Positions 1 to 9,161 of a DNA stretch of 64,000 nucleotides are shown one piece after another. Made by a program: the position numbers and the translations under genes. The stretch covers positions 496,001 through 560,000 of the forward strand of contig NZ_QQRR01000001.1 in the NCBI RefSeq assembly GCF_003439925.1, in the 5' to 3' direction. The notes beneath the pieces are model-generated. The model did no database searches. It saw nothing but the letters and a program-made list of their open reading frames with translations, and had not been told where the DNA came from. The stretch comes from Haloprofundus halophilus (lineage in GTDB: Archaea > Halobacteriota > Halobacteria > Halobacteriales > Haloferacaceae). Positions within the stretch are counted from its first letter, which is position 1, and each line of letters begins with the position of its first letter.

Positions 1-1
1 C

Positions 2-1666
2 TACCGCGTCGGCATCGCGGCCGACAGTCCCTACTACGACGCGGTGGCGGAGAGCCCCCCGCTCGCAGCGCGTCCGCCCGACGAAGCGGCGCTGAGAGAC
101 GGCGAGATAGACGCGCTGGTCCGTGGCAACGGAGTCGAACCCGCCGACTCCGAGCGCGGCCGCGCGGCCGCCGCCGCCTATCGGTCGGCGGTGCAGTCGT
201 ACAACGACCGCCGGATGCTCGCCGAGGAGAACCAGTCGGCGGCGTTCCCCGTCGTGGTCGAGATACGGTACGCCGACCGCGGGGAGGCGTCGGGCGGGTC
301 GGCCGCGACGGACGTCGGCGGCGACACCGAGTCGTCGGGCGGTGACGAGTCGTCGGGCGGCGACGAGTCGTCGAACGCCGAGAGCGAGTCGGGTGCTTCG
401 GGCGGGACGGGCGAGTCGGCCGGAGCCGACGAGTCGGACAACGCCGAGGGTGACGGGGGTCTCGCAGTCCCCGACGTCGGCGGCAGCGGTGCCCTCTTCG
501 GCGGCCAGAGCTCCGGGTCGCCGGCTGACATCGCGCCGCCCTTTCCCTTCGGGTCGCTCGTGCTCGCGTTCGCGTTCCTCGTTCCGGTGAACTTCGTCGT
601 CCAGTCGTACGGCAGCACGATGCTGAACGAGCGCATCAACCGCCGCGGCGAACTGCTTCTCGTCGCGCCGCTGTCGCCGACGAGCATCGTCGCCGGGAAG
701 ACGCTGCCCTACGCACTGGCGATTCTCGGCGTGACGACGCTCATCGCCGCCCTCGTCGGCGGCGGACTGCTCTCGGTCGCCGCGGTGTTCCCGCTCGCGC
801 TCGCGTACCTGGCGGCGACGTTCGTCGGCGCGATGTTCGCGCGCTCGTTCAAGGAACTCACGTTCGTCACCGTCGCGCTGTCGGTGTTTCTGACGACGTA
901 CGCGTTCGTCCCGGCTATCTTCACCGACGTGACGCCCATCGCGCTCATCTCGCCGCTGACGCTCGTCGTCCGCGACCTGCAGGGCGCGGCGGTGTCGGCC
1001 GGCGAGTACGCCTTCGCCACCGGCTCGTTCTACTTCGGGTCGGGCGTGCTGTTCCTGCTCGGCGTCGGCGTCTACCGCGAGGAGGACCTGTTCACCCAGC
1101 GGTCGGTCCCGCTGAAGTTCCTCGACGCGCTCGACAGCCGCCTCTCGGGGAAGCGCTCCGTCGCGGTGCTGAGCGCGCTGTTCATCCCGTTCGTCTTCGT
1201 CGCCGAACTGCTCGCGGTCGCGGTGCTGTTCGCGCTCCCGGTTCAGCTCTCGATGCCGCTTCTCCTGGCGTCGATCGCCGCCGTCGAGGAGTTCGCCAAG
1301 AGCGTCCACGTCTACGCCGGCTTCGAGAAGAACCGCTTCGAGCGGTCGGTGCCGACGGCGGTCGTGTTGGGTTCGCTGTCGGCCGTCGGCTTCTTCGCCG
1401 GCGAGAAAGTGACTGCCGTCGTCCAACTCGTCGGCCTGCCGGAGTTGGCGCTCGGACGGGCGGCGTTCGCCACCTCCGGTCTCCCCGGTATCGGCCCGGC
1501 GGGCGCGGTCGGCCTCCTCCTCGCACCGCTGCTCTTGCACGTCGTCACCGCGAGCCTCACGGCTATCGGCGCGAGCAGGAACCGGCTGCTCTACGTGGCG
1601 TCGCTGGTGGTCGCCGTCGCCGTTCACACCTTCTACAACCTCGCGGTGGTGGTCTCCCTTGCGTGA
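2..1666 (+). CDS. ABC-2 type permease fused to PrsW-like intramembrane protease domain (5' partial)
   Basis: The frame is open to the left window edge, so the start codon lies outside. Numbering from the first in-window GTG at 44, residues about 90-170 are a Ser/Gly/Asp/Glu-rich extracytoplasmic stretch. Residues about 175-345 form six hydrophobic segments with the NatB-like ABC-2 signature (LNERINRRGELLLVAPLS). The last third is a second polytopic domain carrying the three PrsW/CPBP-type motifs: EEFAK (415-419), FFAGE (450-454) and HTFYN (528-532). PrsW proteins are membrane-embedded metalloproteases, so this looks like an export permease joined to a protease. Its stop overlaps the TTG start of the next permease, implying translational coupling. 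The ATPase partner is presumably upstream. Transport substrate and proteolytic activity are unknown. Confidence 0.8.
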   Translation, partial: YRVGIAADSPYYDAVAESPPLAARPPDEAALRDGEIDALVRGNGVEPADSERGRAAAAAYRSAVQSYNDRRMLAEENQSAAFPVVVEIRYADRGEASGGSAATDVGGDTESSGGDESSGGDESSNAESESGASGGTGESAGADESDNAEGDGGLAVPDVGGSGALFGGQSSGSPADIAPPFPFGSLVLAFAFLVPVNFVVQSYGSTMLNERINRRGELLLVAPLSPTSIVAGKTLPYALAILGVTTLIAALVGGGLLSVAAVFPLALAYLAATFVGAMFARSFKELTFVTVALSVFLTTYAFVPAIFTDVTPIALISPLTLVVRDLQGAAVSAGEYAFATGSFYFGSGVLFLLGVGVYREEDLFTQRSVPLKFLDALDSRLSGKRSVAVLSALFIPFVFVAELLAVAVLFALPVQLSMPLLLASIAAVEEFAKSVHVYAGFEKNRFERSVPTAVVLGSLSAVGFFAGEKVTAVVQLVGLPELALGRAAFATSGLPGIGPAGAVGLLLAPLLLHVVTASLTAIGASRNRLLYVASLVVAVAVHTFYNLAVVVSLA

Positions 1667-2708
1667 CCGACGACTCACCATCGCGCGCCGCGAACTCTCG
1701 GTGCTGCGTTCGGAGAAGACTATCGTGCTGGCGCTCCTCATCCAGCTGTTCATCGCGGCGTTCTCGTCGTTTCTCGTCGTCGGACTCGTCTCGCTGTACG
1801 ACCCCGGCAGCTCGGAGGGGTACGACGTCGACGTCGGCGTCTCGGGGGAGGCTCGCTACGAGCTCGTCTACGCGGCTCACAGCGTCTCGGGGGCGCAGCC
1901 GGTTCTCTTCGACTCGGAGACGGCCGCCCGACAGGCGTTCGACCGTCGACAGGTCGACGCGATTCTCCACACCGACCGCCGCGGCGGGCGCGTACACGTC
2001 ACGGCGACGGTTCCCGACGACAACGTTCGGACGACGGTGACCGTCACGCAGGTACGCGACACGCTGCGGGAATTCGAGCGCCGCGAACGGTTCGAACGTT
2101 CGGAGTCGCTGTCGAGAACTCCGCTGGAGCTACCGGACGCGCCGGCGTCGAGCCCGTACCACGGCTTCACCTACACGGCGCTGATTCCGCTGTTGCTCTT
2201 TCTCCCCGTGTTCATCAGCGGGTCGCTCGTCGTCGACTCGGTGACCGAGGAGTTCGAGCGCGGCACGCTCGAACTGCTCCGCGTCGCCCCGCTGTCGCTT
2301 TCGGACATCGTCGACGGAAAACTGCTGGCTGCGGCGGGCCTCGCGCCCGCGCAGGCGGCGCTGTGGCTCGCGGTGCTCTCGCTCAACGGCACCGCTGTCT
2401 CCGGCGCGGGACGACTCCTCGCGCTCGTCGCCGCGCTGGCGGTGCTCGCCGCCGGTTTGGGCGTCGTCGTCTCGCTCGTCGCCGCCGAGCGCCGGACCGC
2501 CCAGCTGCTCTACTCGCTGGGCGTTCTCCTCGCGTTCGCCGGCGCGACGCTCTCGCCGCTGAGTCCCACGAACGTCGTCGCCCGCCTCGCCATCGGCAGC
2601 GCCGACGCGACGGTGACGCTCGTCGTCGCCGGCTACGTCGTCCTCGCCGTCGTCGCCTACGGCGGCGTTCGCACGGCGGTCGGTCGGTTCGACGCGACGA
2701 GCGTCTGA
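1659..2708 (+). CDS. ABC-2 type transporter permease
   Basis: A 349-residue membrane protein, starting with TTG and overlapping the upstream permease by 8 nt. It has one N-terminal transmembrane segment (about 22-46), a roughly 120-residue external domain, and five or six C-terminal membrane segments from about residue 170. The signature VTEEFERGTLELLRVAPLS matches the ABC-2/NatB coupling helix and parallels the motif in the neighbouring permease. The two probably form a heterodimeric permease with an ATPase encoded upstream of the window. Neighbour and topology support an exporter; the substrate cannot be inferred. Confidence 0.82.
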   Translation: MRDRRLTIARRELSVLRSEKTIVLALLIQLFIAAFSSFLVVGLVSLYDPGSSEGYDVDVGVSGEARYELVYAAHSVSGAQPVLFDSETAARQAFDRRQVDAILHTDRRGGRVHVTATVPDDNVRTTVTVTQVRDTLREFERRERFERSESLSRTPLELPDAPASSPYHGFTYTALIPLLLFLPVFISGSLVVDSVTEEFERGTLELLRVAPLSLSDIVDGKLLAAAGLAPAQAALWLAVLSLNGTAVSGAGRLLALVAALAVLAAGLGVVVSLVAAERRTAQLLYSLGVLLAFAGATLSPLSPTNVVARLAIGSADATVTLVVAGYVVLAVVAYGGVRTAVGRFDATSV

Positions 2709-2771
2709 CCGGCCGTCACGACTCGCACCGGCGGGACTGATTTTTTGCAACTTCGGCTCGTCTACTCGACC

Positions 2772-3404
2772 ATGCGGATACTCATCGCCGGCTCCCACGG
2801 CGGCGTCGGAACGCGCGTCACCGACCTCCTGAGCGACAGCGACCACGAGGTCAGAGCGATGGTCAGAGACGAAGCGCAGGTCCCCGAGATGGAGTCGTAC
2901 GGCGTCGAGACGGTCGTCGCCGACCTCACGAGCGACGACGACGTCGAGCGTGCGGTCCGCGGGTGCGACGCGGTACTGTTCGCCGCCGGCTCCGGCGGCG
3001 AGGACGTCGAGGGCGTCGACCGCGACGGGGCGATTCGGACGATAGACGCCGCCGAGGCGTTCGGCGCGTCGCGCTACGTCATGCTCAGTTCGATGGGCGC
3101 GGACGACCCCGAGTCGGGCCCGGAGGAGCTGCGCGACTACCTGGAGGCGAAGGCCGCAGCCGACCGCTACCTCCGCGAGAGCGAACTCGACTACACCGTC
3201 GTCCGACCGGGGGCGCTGACGAACGAAGACGGGACGGGCAGAATCGTCGCTGACGAGCGACTCGACGGGCCGGGCGAAATCACGAGAGACGACGTCGCCG
3301 GGACGCTCGCCGCGGCGTTCGAAGTCGAGAACACCGTCGGCAAGACGTTCGAGATTCTCGCCGGCGACGACCCCATCGAGAGGGCGCTGGAGAGCTTGGA
3401 CTGA
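2772..3404 (+). CDS. Atypical SDR, NAD(P)-binding NmrA/YwnB-like protein
   Basis: A 210-residue single-domain Rossmann protein. The N-terminal GSHGGVGTRV (about 7-16) is the glycine-rich dinucleotide-binding loop of atypical short-chain dehydrogenases, and the body (SSMGADDPESG, YTVVRPGALTNEDGTG) matches the NAD(P)H-binding family close to YwnB/YtfG. The start ATG at 2772 was chosen because the glycine loop then sits at the usual distance from the N-terminus; the in-frame TTG at 2745 would add nine unconserved residues. A T-rich TATA-like stretch lies just upstream. It is monocistronic and convergent with the next gene. Substrate unknown. Confidence 0.82.
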   Translation: MRILIAGSHGGVGTRVTDLLSDSDHEVRAMVRDEAQVPEMESYGVETVVADLTSDDDVERAVRGCDAVLFAAGSGGEDVEGVDRDGAIRTIDAAEAFGASRYVMLSSMGADDPESGPEELRDYLEAKAAADRYLRESELDYTVVRPGALTNEDGTGRIVADERLDGPGEITRDDVAGTLAAAFEVENTVGKTFEILAGDDPIERALESLD

Positions 3405-3452
3405 GCGGAGTGGCGCGGCGGGCGGTCGGCGTCGCTGCGCGTCCGTTCGCGC

Positions 3453-4859
3453 TCAGGGGGCGACGATTTCGACGACCGTCTCCGCGTCGACGACGAGGTT
3501 GTACGCCGCCTCGTCGTCGTTCCACAGACAGAGCACGTTCTCGAACCCGAGCACCGCGCCGTACGCTGCTTCCGCGAGCTCGCGGTTCAGCGCCGACTCA
3601 CGCGTGAGCACGGCGTAGTGGTCGACCGACTGGCTGCCGTCGCCGATTTTGAACACCGGGTTCCGGCCTTCGTCGTCGGCGAGGTCGTGGCTGAGTTTCA
3701 CCGCCAGGAGGTCGATGCGGTCGGTGACGTGGGCTTCCATCTCGGCCATCCGCGCGTGTCGGCTCCGGTCGGCGCGCAGGTCGACGCGTCGTTTTCCGTC
3801 TCTCCGGAGGATGCTGTAGGAGAACTGCACCGAGGTCTTGGTGAACGTGCCGTCGCTCGCGCCGCCCTCGTCGAGGCGGCGCTGGAACGCCGGCGGCTCC
3901 ACGTCGTCGCGCACGTCGAACGACCAGCCGCGGTCCGAGGGCGTCATCCCCGGCCACAGGCGGAGTTCGGGCGAGTACACCGTCGCGCCCGCCTCCGATT
4001 CGACTTCGCGTTCGACCTCTCGAAGTCCGATGCTCGTGTTGCGGTCGGCGGGCGCGAGCGCGACGACGGAGCCGTCTTCGGCCAGCGCGCCGAGGTAGCG
4101 ACGGACGACGGAGACCGGGTCGTCGACCTCGCTGAGCACGTTTCCGAACAGTACGAGGTCCGCGTCGCCGAGCGCGTCGAGGTCGAACGCCTCGGCCGTC
4201 TCGCGGTGAACCGTCGTCCGAAAGTTCTCGTTCGTCTCGTCGAGCAACCGTTCGAGCACGTCGGCGGCGGGGCTCGGTTCGACCGCGTGGTAGTCGACCA
4301 GGCAGTCGTCGGGCAGGTAGTCGTGCAGGCCGAGCGCCGGACCGCCGACGCCCGCGCCCACGTCGACGACGCGGAGCGTTCTCGGGAGCAGGCCGTTCTC
4401 GGCGAGGTCGTTCAGCACGTAGCCCACCTCGGCGTAGTAGTCCGCGAGGTGGTAGACGGCGTAGCCGAGCGCGGCCGTCTCGTCGTACTCCACGTCGTTC
4501 TGGTAGTAGTAGTCCTCCTTCAGCCGACGGACGGCCTCGCGGAGTTCGTCGCCCGACTCCCCCGTGTGCCAGTTCGCGCCGTAGCGCCCGACGAGCAGGT
4601 CTTCGACCGCGAACGAGTAGGCCTCGGGGAGTGTCGTCGGCCGCCAGTCGCGGACCGGAACCGGCGCGTCGTCGACGGGGACGAACGTGCCGTCCGCCTG
4701 TTCGACCAACCCGAGGTCGAACGCCTCCTCGCGCAGGGTCTGCTTGACGACCGCCGGGTGCGGGTAGCCTTCGACGTACTCGGCTATCTCCTCGGGGTCG
4801 ATGGGGCGGACGTTGCGGAGGTACTTCGCGTTCGAGACGACGGCCTCGCGGTCGGTCAT
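3453..4859 (-). CDS. Class I SAM-dependent methyltransferase, Rsm22-like
   Basis: A 468-residue protein with a central class I methyltransferase fold: motif I VVDVGAGVGGPALG (about 166-179), an acidic strand end (YHAVEPSP), and motif IV region DLVLFGNVLSEVDD. The helical N-terminal part (YLRNVRPIDPEEIAEYVEG) and C-terminal beta-rich tail fit haloarchaeal proteins assigned to the Rsm22 family, whose mitochondrial members act on the small ribosomal subunit. A ribosomal or RNA substrate is therefore likely but inferred. Its ATG overlaps the stop of tyrA by 4 nt (ATGA), so the two are co-transcribed and probably translationally coupled. Confidence 0.75.
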   Translation of the reverse strand: MTDREAVVSNAKYLRNVRPIDPEEIAEYVEGYPHPAVVKQTLREEAFDLGLVEQADGTFVPVDDAPVPVRDWRPTTLPEAYSFAVEDLLVGRYGANWHTGESGDELREAVRRLKEDYYYQNDVEYDETAALGYAVYHLADYYAEVGYVLNDLAENGLLPRTLRVVDVGAGVGGPALGLHDYLPDDCLVDYHAVEPSPAADVLERLLDETNENFRTTVHRETAEAFDLDALGDADLVLFGNVLSEVDDPVSVVRRYLGALAEDGSVVALAPADRNTSIGLREVEREVESEAGATVYSPELRLWPGMTPSDRGWSFDVRDDVEPPAFQRRLDEGGASDGTFTKTSVQFSYSILRRDGKRRVDLRADRSRHARMAEMEAHVTDRIDLLAVKLSHDLADDEGRNPVFKIGDGSQSVDHYAVLTRESALNRELAEAAYGAVLGFENVLCLWNDDEAAYNLVVDAETVVEIVAP

Positions 4860-5662
4860 CGGTTCTCACCTCCGTCGTCGGCGCTGTCGTCGCCGTCGCC
4901 GGCGTTGCGCCCGAGTTCTTCGGGGTCCGCGGTCTCGTGGCGCCCCGCCTCCCGGTACAGTTTCTCGAACGCCTCGCCCTCGGCGTCGGCGATTCGGGCC
5001 GCCGCCTCGGCGACGCCCGTCGCGCCGTCGAACGTCTCCTGAATCTCCGCGTACACGCGCGGGGTGCCGCCGGTGACGGTGTCGACGACGTCGTCCAGCG
5101 CGGCCGAAACCGGGGTGGCGAACTCCTCGCGGACATCCTCGGCGGCGAGCGCGTAGGCGAGCACCGCGGCGTGTGCGCCCGACTGCACCGTCTTCATCGC
5201 GCCGTCGTGCTCGCCGGCGGTCGTCTCGAAGACGTCGTTGCCGGCGGCGGCGAACGCCTCGTCGACGGCGTCGAGCGTCGGCCCGCCCTCGTCGACGACG
5301 GCGGCGACGTTGCCCGGCGCGTTCTCGGGGGCGAACAGCGGGTGGTAGCTCGCGCGTTCGCAGTCGGCGGCGTGTTCGCGCAGCGCCGACAGCGGCCCGG
5401 CCATCACCCCGGTCACGTCGAAGACGGCCCTGTCGGCGTTCGGCGCGTGCGCGGCGATGGCCGACTCGACCGCGGAGATGGGGACGGCGAGGCAGACGGC
5501 GTCGAAGCGTTCGTCGGTGTCCGTCGAGACGGCGCGGGCGTCGTGGGCCGCGGCCGCCGCTTCGGCGGCCTCGGAGTCGGTGTCGGCGAACGCCACCTCC
5601 GCCGAGAGCGTGTCGGCGACCCAGCGACCCATCGCGCCCGCACCGACGATGAGCAGTTTCAT
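4856..5662 (-). CDS. tyrA: Prephenate dehydrogenase
   Basis: A 268-residue NAD(P)-dependent enzyme that converts prephenate to 4-hydroxyphenylpyruvate in tyrosine synthesis. The N-terminus (MKLLIVGAGAMGRWVAD) contains the GxGxMG Rossmann loop, followed by D at the end of beta2 (FADTDS) and the conserved HPLFAPENAPG segment of archaeal TyrA around residues 118-130. The start at 5662 places the Rossmann loop at residue 7; the open frame extends upstream through a repetitive extragenic palindrome and is not coding. The gene lies within 10 kb of aroA and aroC, supporting an aromatic amino acid role. No chorismate mutase or ACT domain is attached. Confidence 0.88.
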   Translation of the reverse strand: MKLLIVGAGAMGRWVADTLSAEVAFADTDSEAAEAAAAAHDARAVSTDTDERFDAVCLAVPISAVESAIAAHAPNADRAVFDVTGVMAGPLSALREHAADCERASYHPLFAPENAPGNVAAVVDEGGPTLDAVDEAFAAAGNDVFETTAGEHDGAMKTVQSGAHAAVLAYALAAEDVREEFATPVSAALDDVVDTVTGGTPRVYAEIQETFDGATGVAEAAARIADAEGEAFEKLYREAGRHETADPEELGRNAGDGDDSADDGGENR

Positions 5663-5969
5663 TGCGCGTTCGTTGCCAACGCCGTCGCAAAAGGCGTTCG
5701 ATGCCACCTTTTTGCTGCGGGGGTGCGCTTCGCGCACCCCACTTGCAAAAATCTGGACCAAAAAGGCGCTCGCTCTCTCGAGCTCTCGTTCGCCTTCGGC
5801 TCACGAGAACTTCGTTCGCTCGCGTACAGCGGCCAAATTCCCGCCGGAATCGCTCCAATCCGAGACCACAGCACAACCCACTTCTCTCACCATCAACCGA
5901 TGACAACTACTACCGAAAGCGGAGTTTGTCGTGTTCTGTATACCGTTTGCCAATCCGTATCTCCTGCCC
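5663..5969. repeat. Intergenic region with a haloarchaeal extragenic palindrome
   Basis: No gene is supported in this 307-nt gap between the tyrA start and the MFS stop. It holds a perfect hairpin: GGGGTGCGC at 5720-5728 and GCGCACCCC at 5732-5740 around a TTC loop. An outer TTTTTGC/GCAAAAA pair (5709-5715 and 5745-5751) flanks it. This is followed by a run of CTCG/TTCG-rich text (5765-5830, with GCTCTCG and CGTTCGCTCGCG). The pattern resembles interspersed palindromic elements seen between genes in haloarchaea. It also interrupts the upstream region of tyrA. Confidence 0.6.
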
Positions 5970-7142
5970 TCACAACCCCAACTTCAACACTCGATTCACC
6001 GCGAGCACCGAGAAGCCGACGCCCATCACGCCGACGAGCAGGCCGACGGCGACGGCCCACCCCGCCGCGTCCGAGAGCGCGCCGACGACGAAACTGCCGG
6101 TCGCTCCCAGGAGCATGTACGCCGTCCGGACGAGGCCGAACCCCGCGCCGCGCTCCTCCGCCGAGAGTTTGTCGATGAAGCGCGACTGGATGGGCGCGCC
6201 CCAACTCATCGCCACGCCGACCATGCACGCGCCGACGACGAAGACGGGGAGCGTCGACCCCTCGATGAGCGTGGCGTAGCCGACGACGCCGAGACCCATC
6301 GACAGCGAGGCGGCGGCGTCGCGGTCGAACCGGTCCGACAAGTAGCCCATGACGGGTTGGGTCGCGCCGTGGACGACGAAGTACAGCGAGAACAGCGCGC
6401 TCGCCGTCGCCACCGAGAGGTCGTGGTATGCGACCAGAAACGTCGGGAGGAACGAGGCCGTCGCCTGCCAGGTGAACGCGCCGGCGACGGCCAGAATCGT
6501 GGTATAGACGATTTCGGGGCGCGAGAGCAGCTCGAACAGCGACGCGAACGCGAACCGTTCGCGCATCGGCTGGTCGGGTCGCTCCGGCGTCGTGGGTTCG
6601 ATACGCCGCTGGAACAGGAGGAACACCGGAACCGCGGCGATAGCGCCGAGCAGCATCGAGGCGCGCCAGTCGTAGCGGGCGGCGACGACGGCGGCGACGA
6701 CGGGCACGGAGAGCCCCGCGAGCGGCCCGCCCGCGACGTGGACGCCGATGGCGCGACCGATGTTCGAGAACTGCTTGGAGATGAACGTCGTGGCGACGGT
6801 GTAGTGCAGTCCCGCGCCCGCGCCGAGCGCGAGGGTGAACAGCGCGAACGTCGGAAACGACGGCGAGACGGCCAGGAGGAGGCTACCGACCGCGGTGAGG
6901 CCGACGGCGGCGAGGATGACGCGACGCTCGCCGAACCTGTCGCCGAGGACGCCGCTGGGAAACTGCATCGTCGCGTAGGCGGCCCACATCCCCGCGAGGG
7001 CGAGACCGACTGCGCCGTTCGACACCTCGAACTGGGCTGTGATGTCGGGGACGACCGGACTGATGGCGAGGCGCGCGACCATCGTCGCGAAGAACGCGAG
7101 CGTACAGAGGACGAGCACCGTGTTCCGGTAGCGCCAGTTCAC
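5970..7142 (-). CDS. Major facilitator superfamily transporter
   Basis: A 390-residue protein with about 12 hydrophobic segments in two halves. The first half carries the MFS loop 2-3 motif GVLGDRFGERRVIL (compare GxLaDrxGrkxxl) and the second half has the related GYLSDRFDRDAA. The start was set at GTG 7142, giving an N-terminus VNWRYRNTVLVLCTLAFF typical of this haloarchaeal subgroup; GTG 7160 is an alternative. The central loop is short. Family membership is secure but the transported compound is unknown. It is transcribed divergently from the NDUFA9-like SDR, with about 100 nt between the two starts. Confidence 0.87.
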   Translation of the reverse strand: MNWRYRNTVLVLCTLAFFATMVARLAISPVVPDITAQFEVSNGAVGLALAGMWAAYATMQFPSGVLGDRFGERRVILAAVGLTAVGSLLLAVSPSFPTFALFTLALGAGAGLHYTVATTFISKQFSNIGRAIGVHVAGGPLAGLSVPVVAAVVAARYDWRASMLLGAIAAVPVFLLFQRRIEPTTPERPDQPMRERFAFASLFELLSRPEIVYTTILAVAGAFTWQATASFLPTFLVAYHDLSVATASALFSLYFVVHGATQPVMGYLSDRFDRDAAASLSMGLGVVGYATLIEGSTLPVFVVGACMVGVAMSWGAPIQSRFIDKLSAEERGAGFGLVRTAYMLLGATGSFVVGALSDAAGWAVAVGLLVGVMGVGFSVLAVNRVLKLGL

Positions 7143-7245
7143 GCCGGGAATTGTCGACACCGGAGCAAGTGGGTTCGGATACCGGCAGCGGGCGGAAGAC
7201 TGTTGCCTGAGAAACACTTTTGCCCGTGCGTTCGGCTTCCATCCT

Positions 7246-8253
7246 ATGCGCGTATTCGTAGCCGGAGCGACGGGGGTGTTGGGCCGCCGACTCGTCTCGC
7301 AGTTCGCCGACCGCGGACACGAGGTGGTCGGCCTGACGCGCGACGCCGAAGGCGACGACCTCGTCGCCGACCGCGGCGGCGAACCGTATCGGGGTGACCT
7401 CTTCGACGCGGACTCGCTGGCGCTGGCCGCCGAAGGTGCCGACGTCGTCGTCCACGCCGCGACGTCGATTCCGACCGATCCGCTGGCGGCCGAGAACGAG
7501 TGGGAGCGAAACGACCGCGTCCGGAGGGAGGGAGCCCGCGCGCTCACGACCGCCGCCGCGTCCGTCGGCGCGACGCAGTATCTCCAACAGAGCGTCGTCT
7601 GGGTGGCCGCGAACTCTCGGGGCGACTTCTTCGACGAGTCGTCGCCGCCGCAGCCGACGCGCCTCACGCAGTCGGCCGTCGACGCCGAGCAGATCGCGAT
7701 GGCCGCGAGCGAGACGGCGCCGTTCTCGGCGTCGATACTGCGGTGTGGCGTCTTCTACGCGCCGGACGCCGTCCACACCCGGCAGTACGCCGAACGGCTG
7801 CTGCGGCGGCGACTACCCGCCATCAGTCGAGGGCCGCTCGGCCGCGGCGAGGTCGTCATCGCGCCGCTTCACGCCGACGACGCCGCGAGCGCGTTCGTCG
7901 CCGCCGCCGAGTCGGAGGCGACCGGACGGTGGCACGTCGTCGACGACGAACCGGTGTCGACTCGGGAGTTCCTCGAGACGTTCGCGGCGCTGTTGGACGC
8001 GCCGAGACCGATTCCGCTCCCCGCGTGGGTCGTCCGGATGACCGTCGGCCCGGCGGCCGTCTCGCAGTTCACCACGTCGATGCCGACGACGAACGACCGC
8101 TTCCGCGAGTCGACGGGGTGGGACCCGACGTATCCGACGTACCGCGAGGGACTCCGACAGGTCGTCGACCGCTGGCAGGGCGACGGGACGCTCGACGCGC
8201 TCCGGGCGGGGTCCGTCGACGGTTCGACGAACGGCGTGCTGGAGCGACGCTGA
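7246..8253 (+). CDS. NAD-dependent epimerase/dehydratase-family SDR
   Basis: A 335-residue extended/atypical SDR. The N-terminal VAGATGVLGRRL is the TGxxGxxG dinucleotide loop and DVVVHAAT marks beta4. The catalytic region has an SSVVWVA-like stretch (QQSVVWVAANSRGDFFDE) but no clear YxxxK, since the expected site reads SAVDAEQ. That suggests an atypical member rather than a classical sugar epimerase. The C-terminal half (VDDEPVSTREFLETFA) matches substrate domains of NDUFA9-like and nucleoside-diphosphate-sugar epimerase-like proteins. It precedes another SDR by 37 nt on the same strand, so the two may be one transcript. Substrate unknown. Confidence 0.8.
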   Translation: MRVFVAGATGVLGRRLVSQFADRGHEVVGLTRDAEGDDLVADRGGEPYRGDLFDADSLALAAEGADVVVHAATSIPTDPLAAENEWERNDRVRREGARALTTAAASVGATQYLQQSVVWVAANSRGDFFDESSPPQPTRLTQSAVDAEQIAMAASETAPFSASILRCGVFYAPDAVHTRQYAERLLRRRLPAISRGPLGRGEVVIAPLHADDAASAFVAAAESEATGRWHVVDDEPVSTREFLETFAALLDAPRPIPLPAWVVRMTVGPAAVSQFTTSMPTTNDRFRESTGWDPTYPTYREGLRQVVDRWQGDGTLDALRAGSVDGSTNGVLERR

Positions 8254-8290
8254 CACGAACAGTGAAGGTGCGACCGCGTGAACGTGGCCC

Positions 8291-9136
8291 ATGACCGACA
8301 AACCGCTCGACGGACGCGTCGCCTTCATCACCGGAACCAGTCGCGGCATCGGGAAAGCGCTCGCGCTCGCCTTCGCCGACGCCGGGGCCGCCGTCGTCTC
8401 GACGGGCAAGACGATGGACGAACACGAGCGACTGCCGGGAACCGTCACGCAGACCACCGAGGAGATACGCGAGCGCGGCGGCGACTCCATCGCGCTGCAA
8501 CTCGACGTCCGAGACGAGTCGAACGTCGAATCGGCCATAGAGGAGACCGTCGACGAGTTCGGCGGCATCGACCTCGTCGTCAACAACGCGGGCGCGATTC
8601 AGTTCGGCGGCGTCGACGACATCCCCGCCAAGCGCTTCGACCTCCTGATGGACGTCAACGCCCGCGGGGCGTACGTGACGACGCGCGCGGCGCTGCCGTA
8701 CCTCCGCGAGAGCGACCACGCCCACGTCGTGATGAACTCGCCGCCGACGACGATGGAACCCGCGCCCGGCAAAGCGGCCTACGCGCTCTCGAAGTACGGA
8801 ATGACGTTTCTCGCGCGGTCGCTCGCCGACGAACTGCGGAGCGACGAGGTCGCCGTCAACAGCGTCTGGCCCGTCTCCGCCATCGAGACGGAGGCGACGC
8901 GCCACTTCGAACTCGGCCGACCCGAGGACTGGCGCAAGCCGCAGGTCGTCGTCGACGCGATGCTCGAACTGGTGACGCGCGACCCGACCGAGTGTACGGG
9001 CAACGAGTTCTACGACGAGGAACTGCTCCGCGAGGCCGGCGTTTCGGAGTTCGCGCGGTACGCCGTCGTCGATGGGGCCGACCCCGGCCCGACATCGGCG
9101 CAGCTGTTCGATTCGAGATACGGGCAGAGCGAGTAA
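8291..9136 (+). CDS. Classical short-chain dehydrogenase/reductase, HSDL2-like
   Basis: A 281-residue SDR with TGTSRGIGKALALAF (coenzyme loop), NNAGAIQFGG (beta4 motif), a serine in VVMNSPPTT and the catalytic YALSK around residues 164-168. The insertion between beta2 and alpha3 (TGKTMDEHERLPGTVTQT) and the NSPP segment are typical of the hydroxysteroid dehydrogenase-like 2 group. That group acts on fatty-acyl or steroid-like substrates, but the haloarchaeal substrate is unknown. It is convergent with the M24 peptidase, whose stop lies 25 nt away. Confidence 0.85.
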   Translation: MTDKPLDGRVAFITGTSRGIGKALALAFADAGAAVVSTGKTMDEHERLPGTVTQTTEEIRERGGDSIALQLDVRDESNVESAIEETVDEFGGIDLVVNNAGAIQFGGVDDIPAKRFDLLMDVNARGAYVTTRAALPYLRESDHAHVVMNSPPTTMEPAPGKAAYALSKYGMTFLARSLADELRSDEVAVNSVWPVSAIETEATRHFELGRPEDWRKPQVVVDAMLELVTRDPTECTGNEFYDEELLREAGVSEFARYAVVDGADPGPTSAQLFDSRYGQSE

Positions 9137-9161
9137 CTACCGCGATTTGCCGGCAACGGTC

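Noticed and set aside
5663-5761. N-terminal extension of tyrA
   Set aside because: The extension crosses the hairpin repeat and has no similarity to the conserved dehydrogenase start at 5662.
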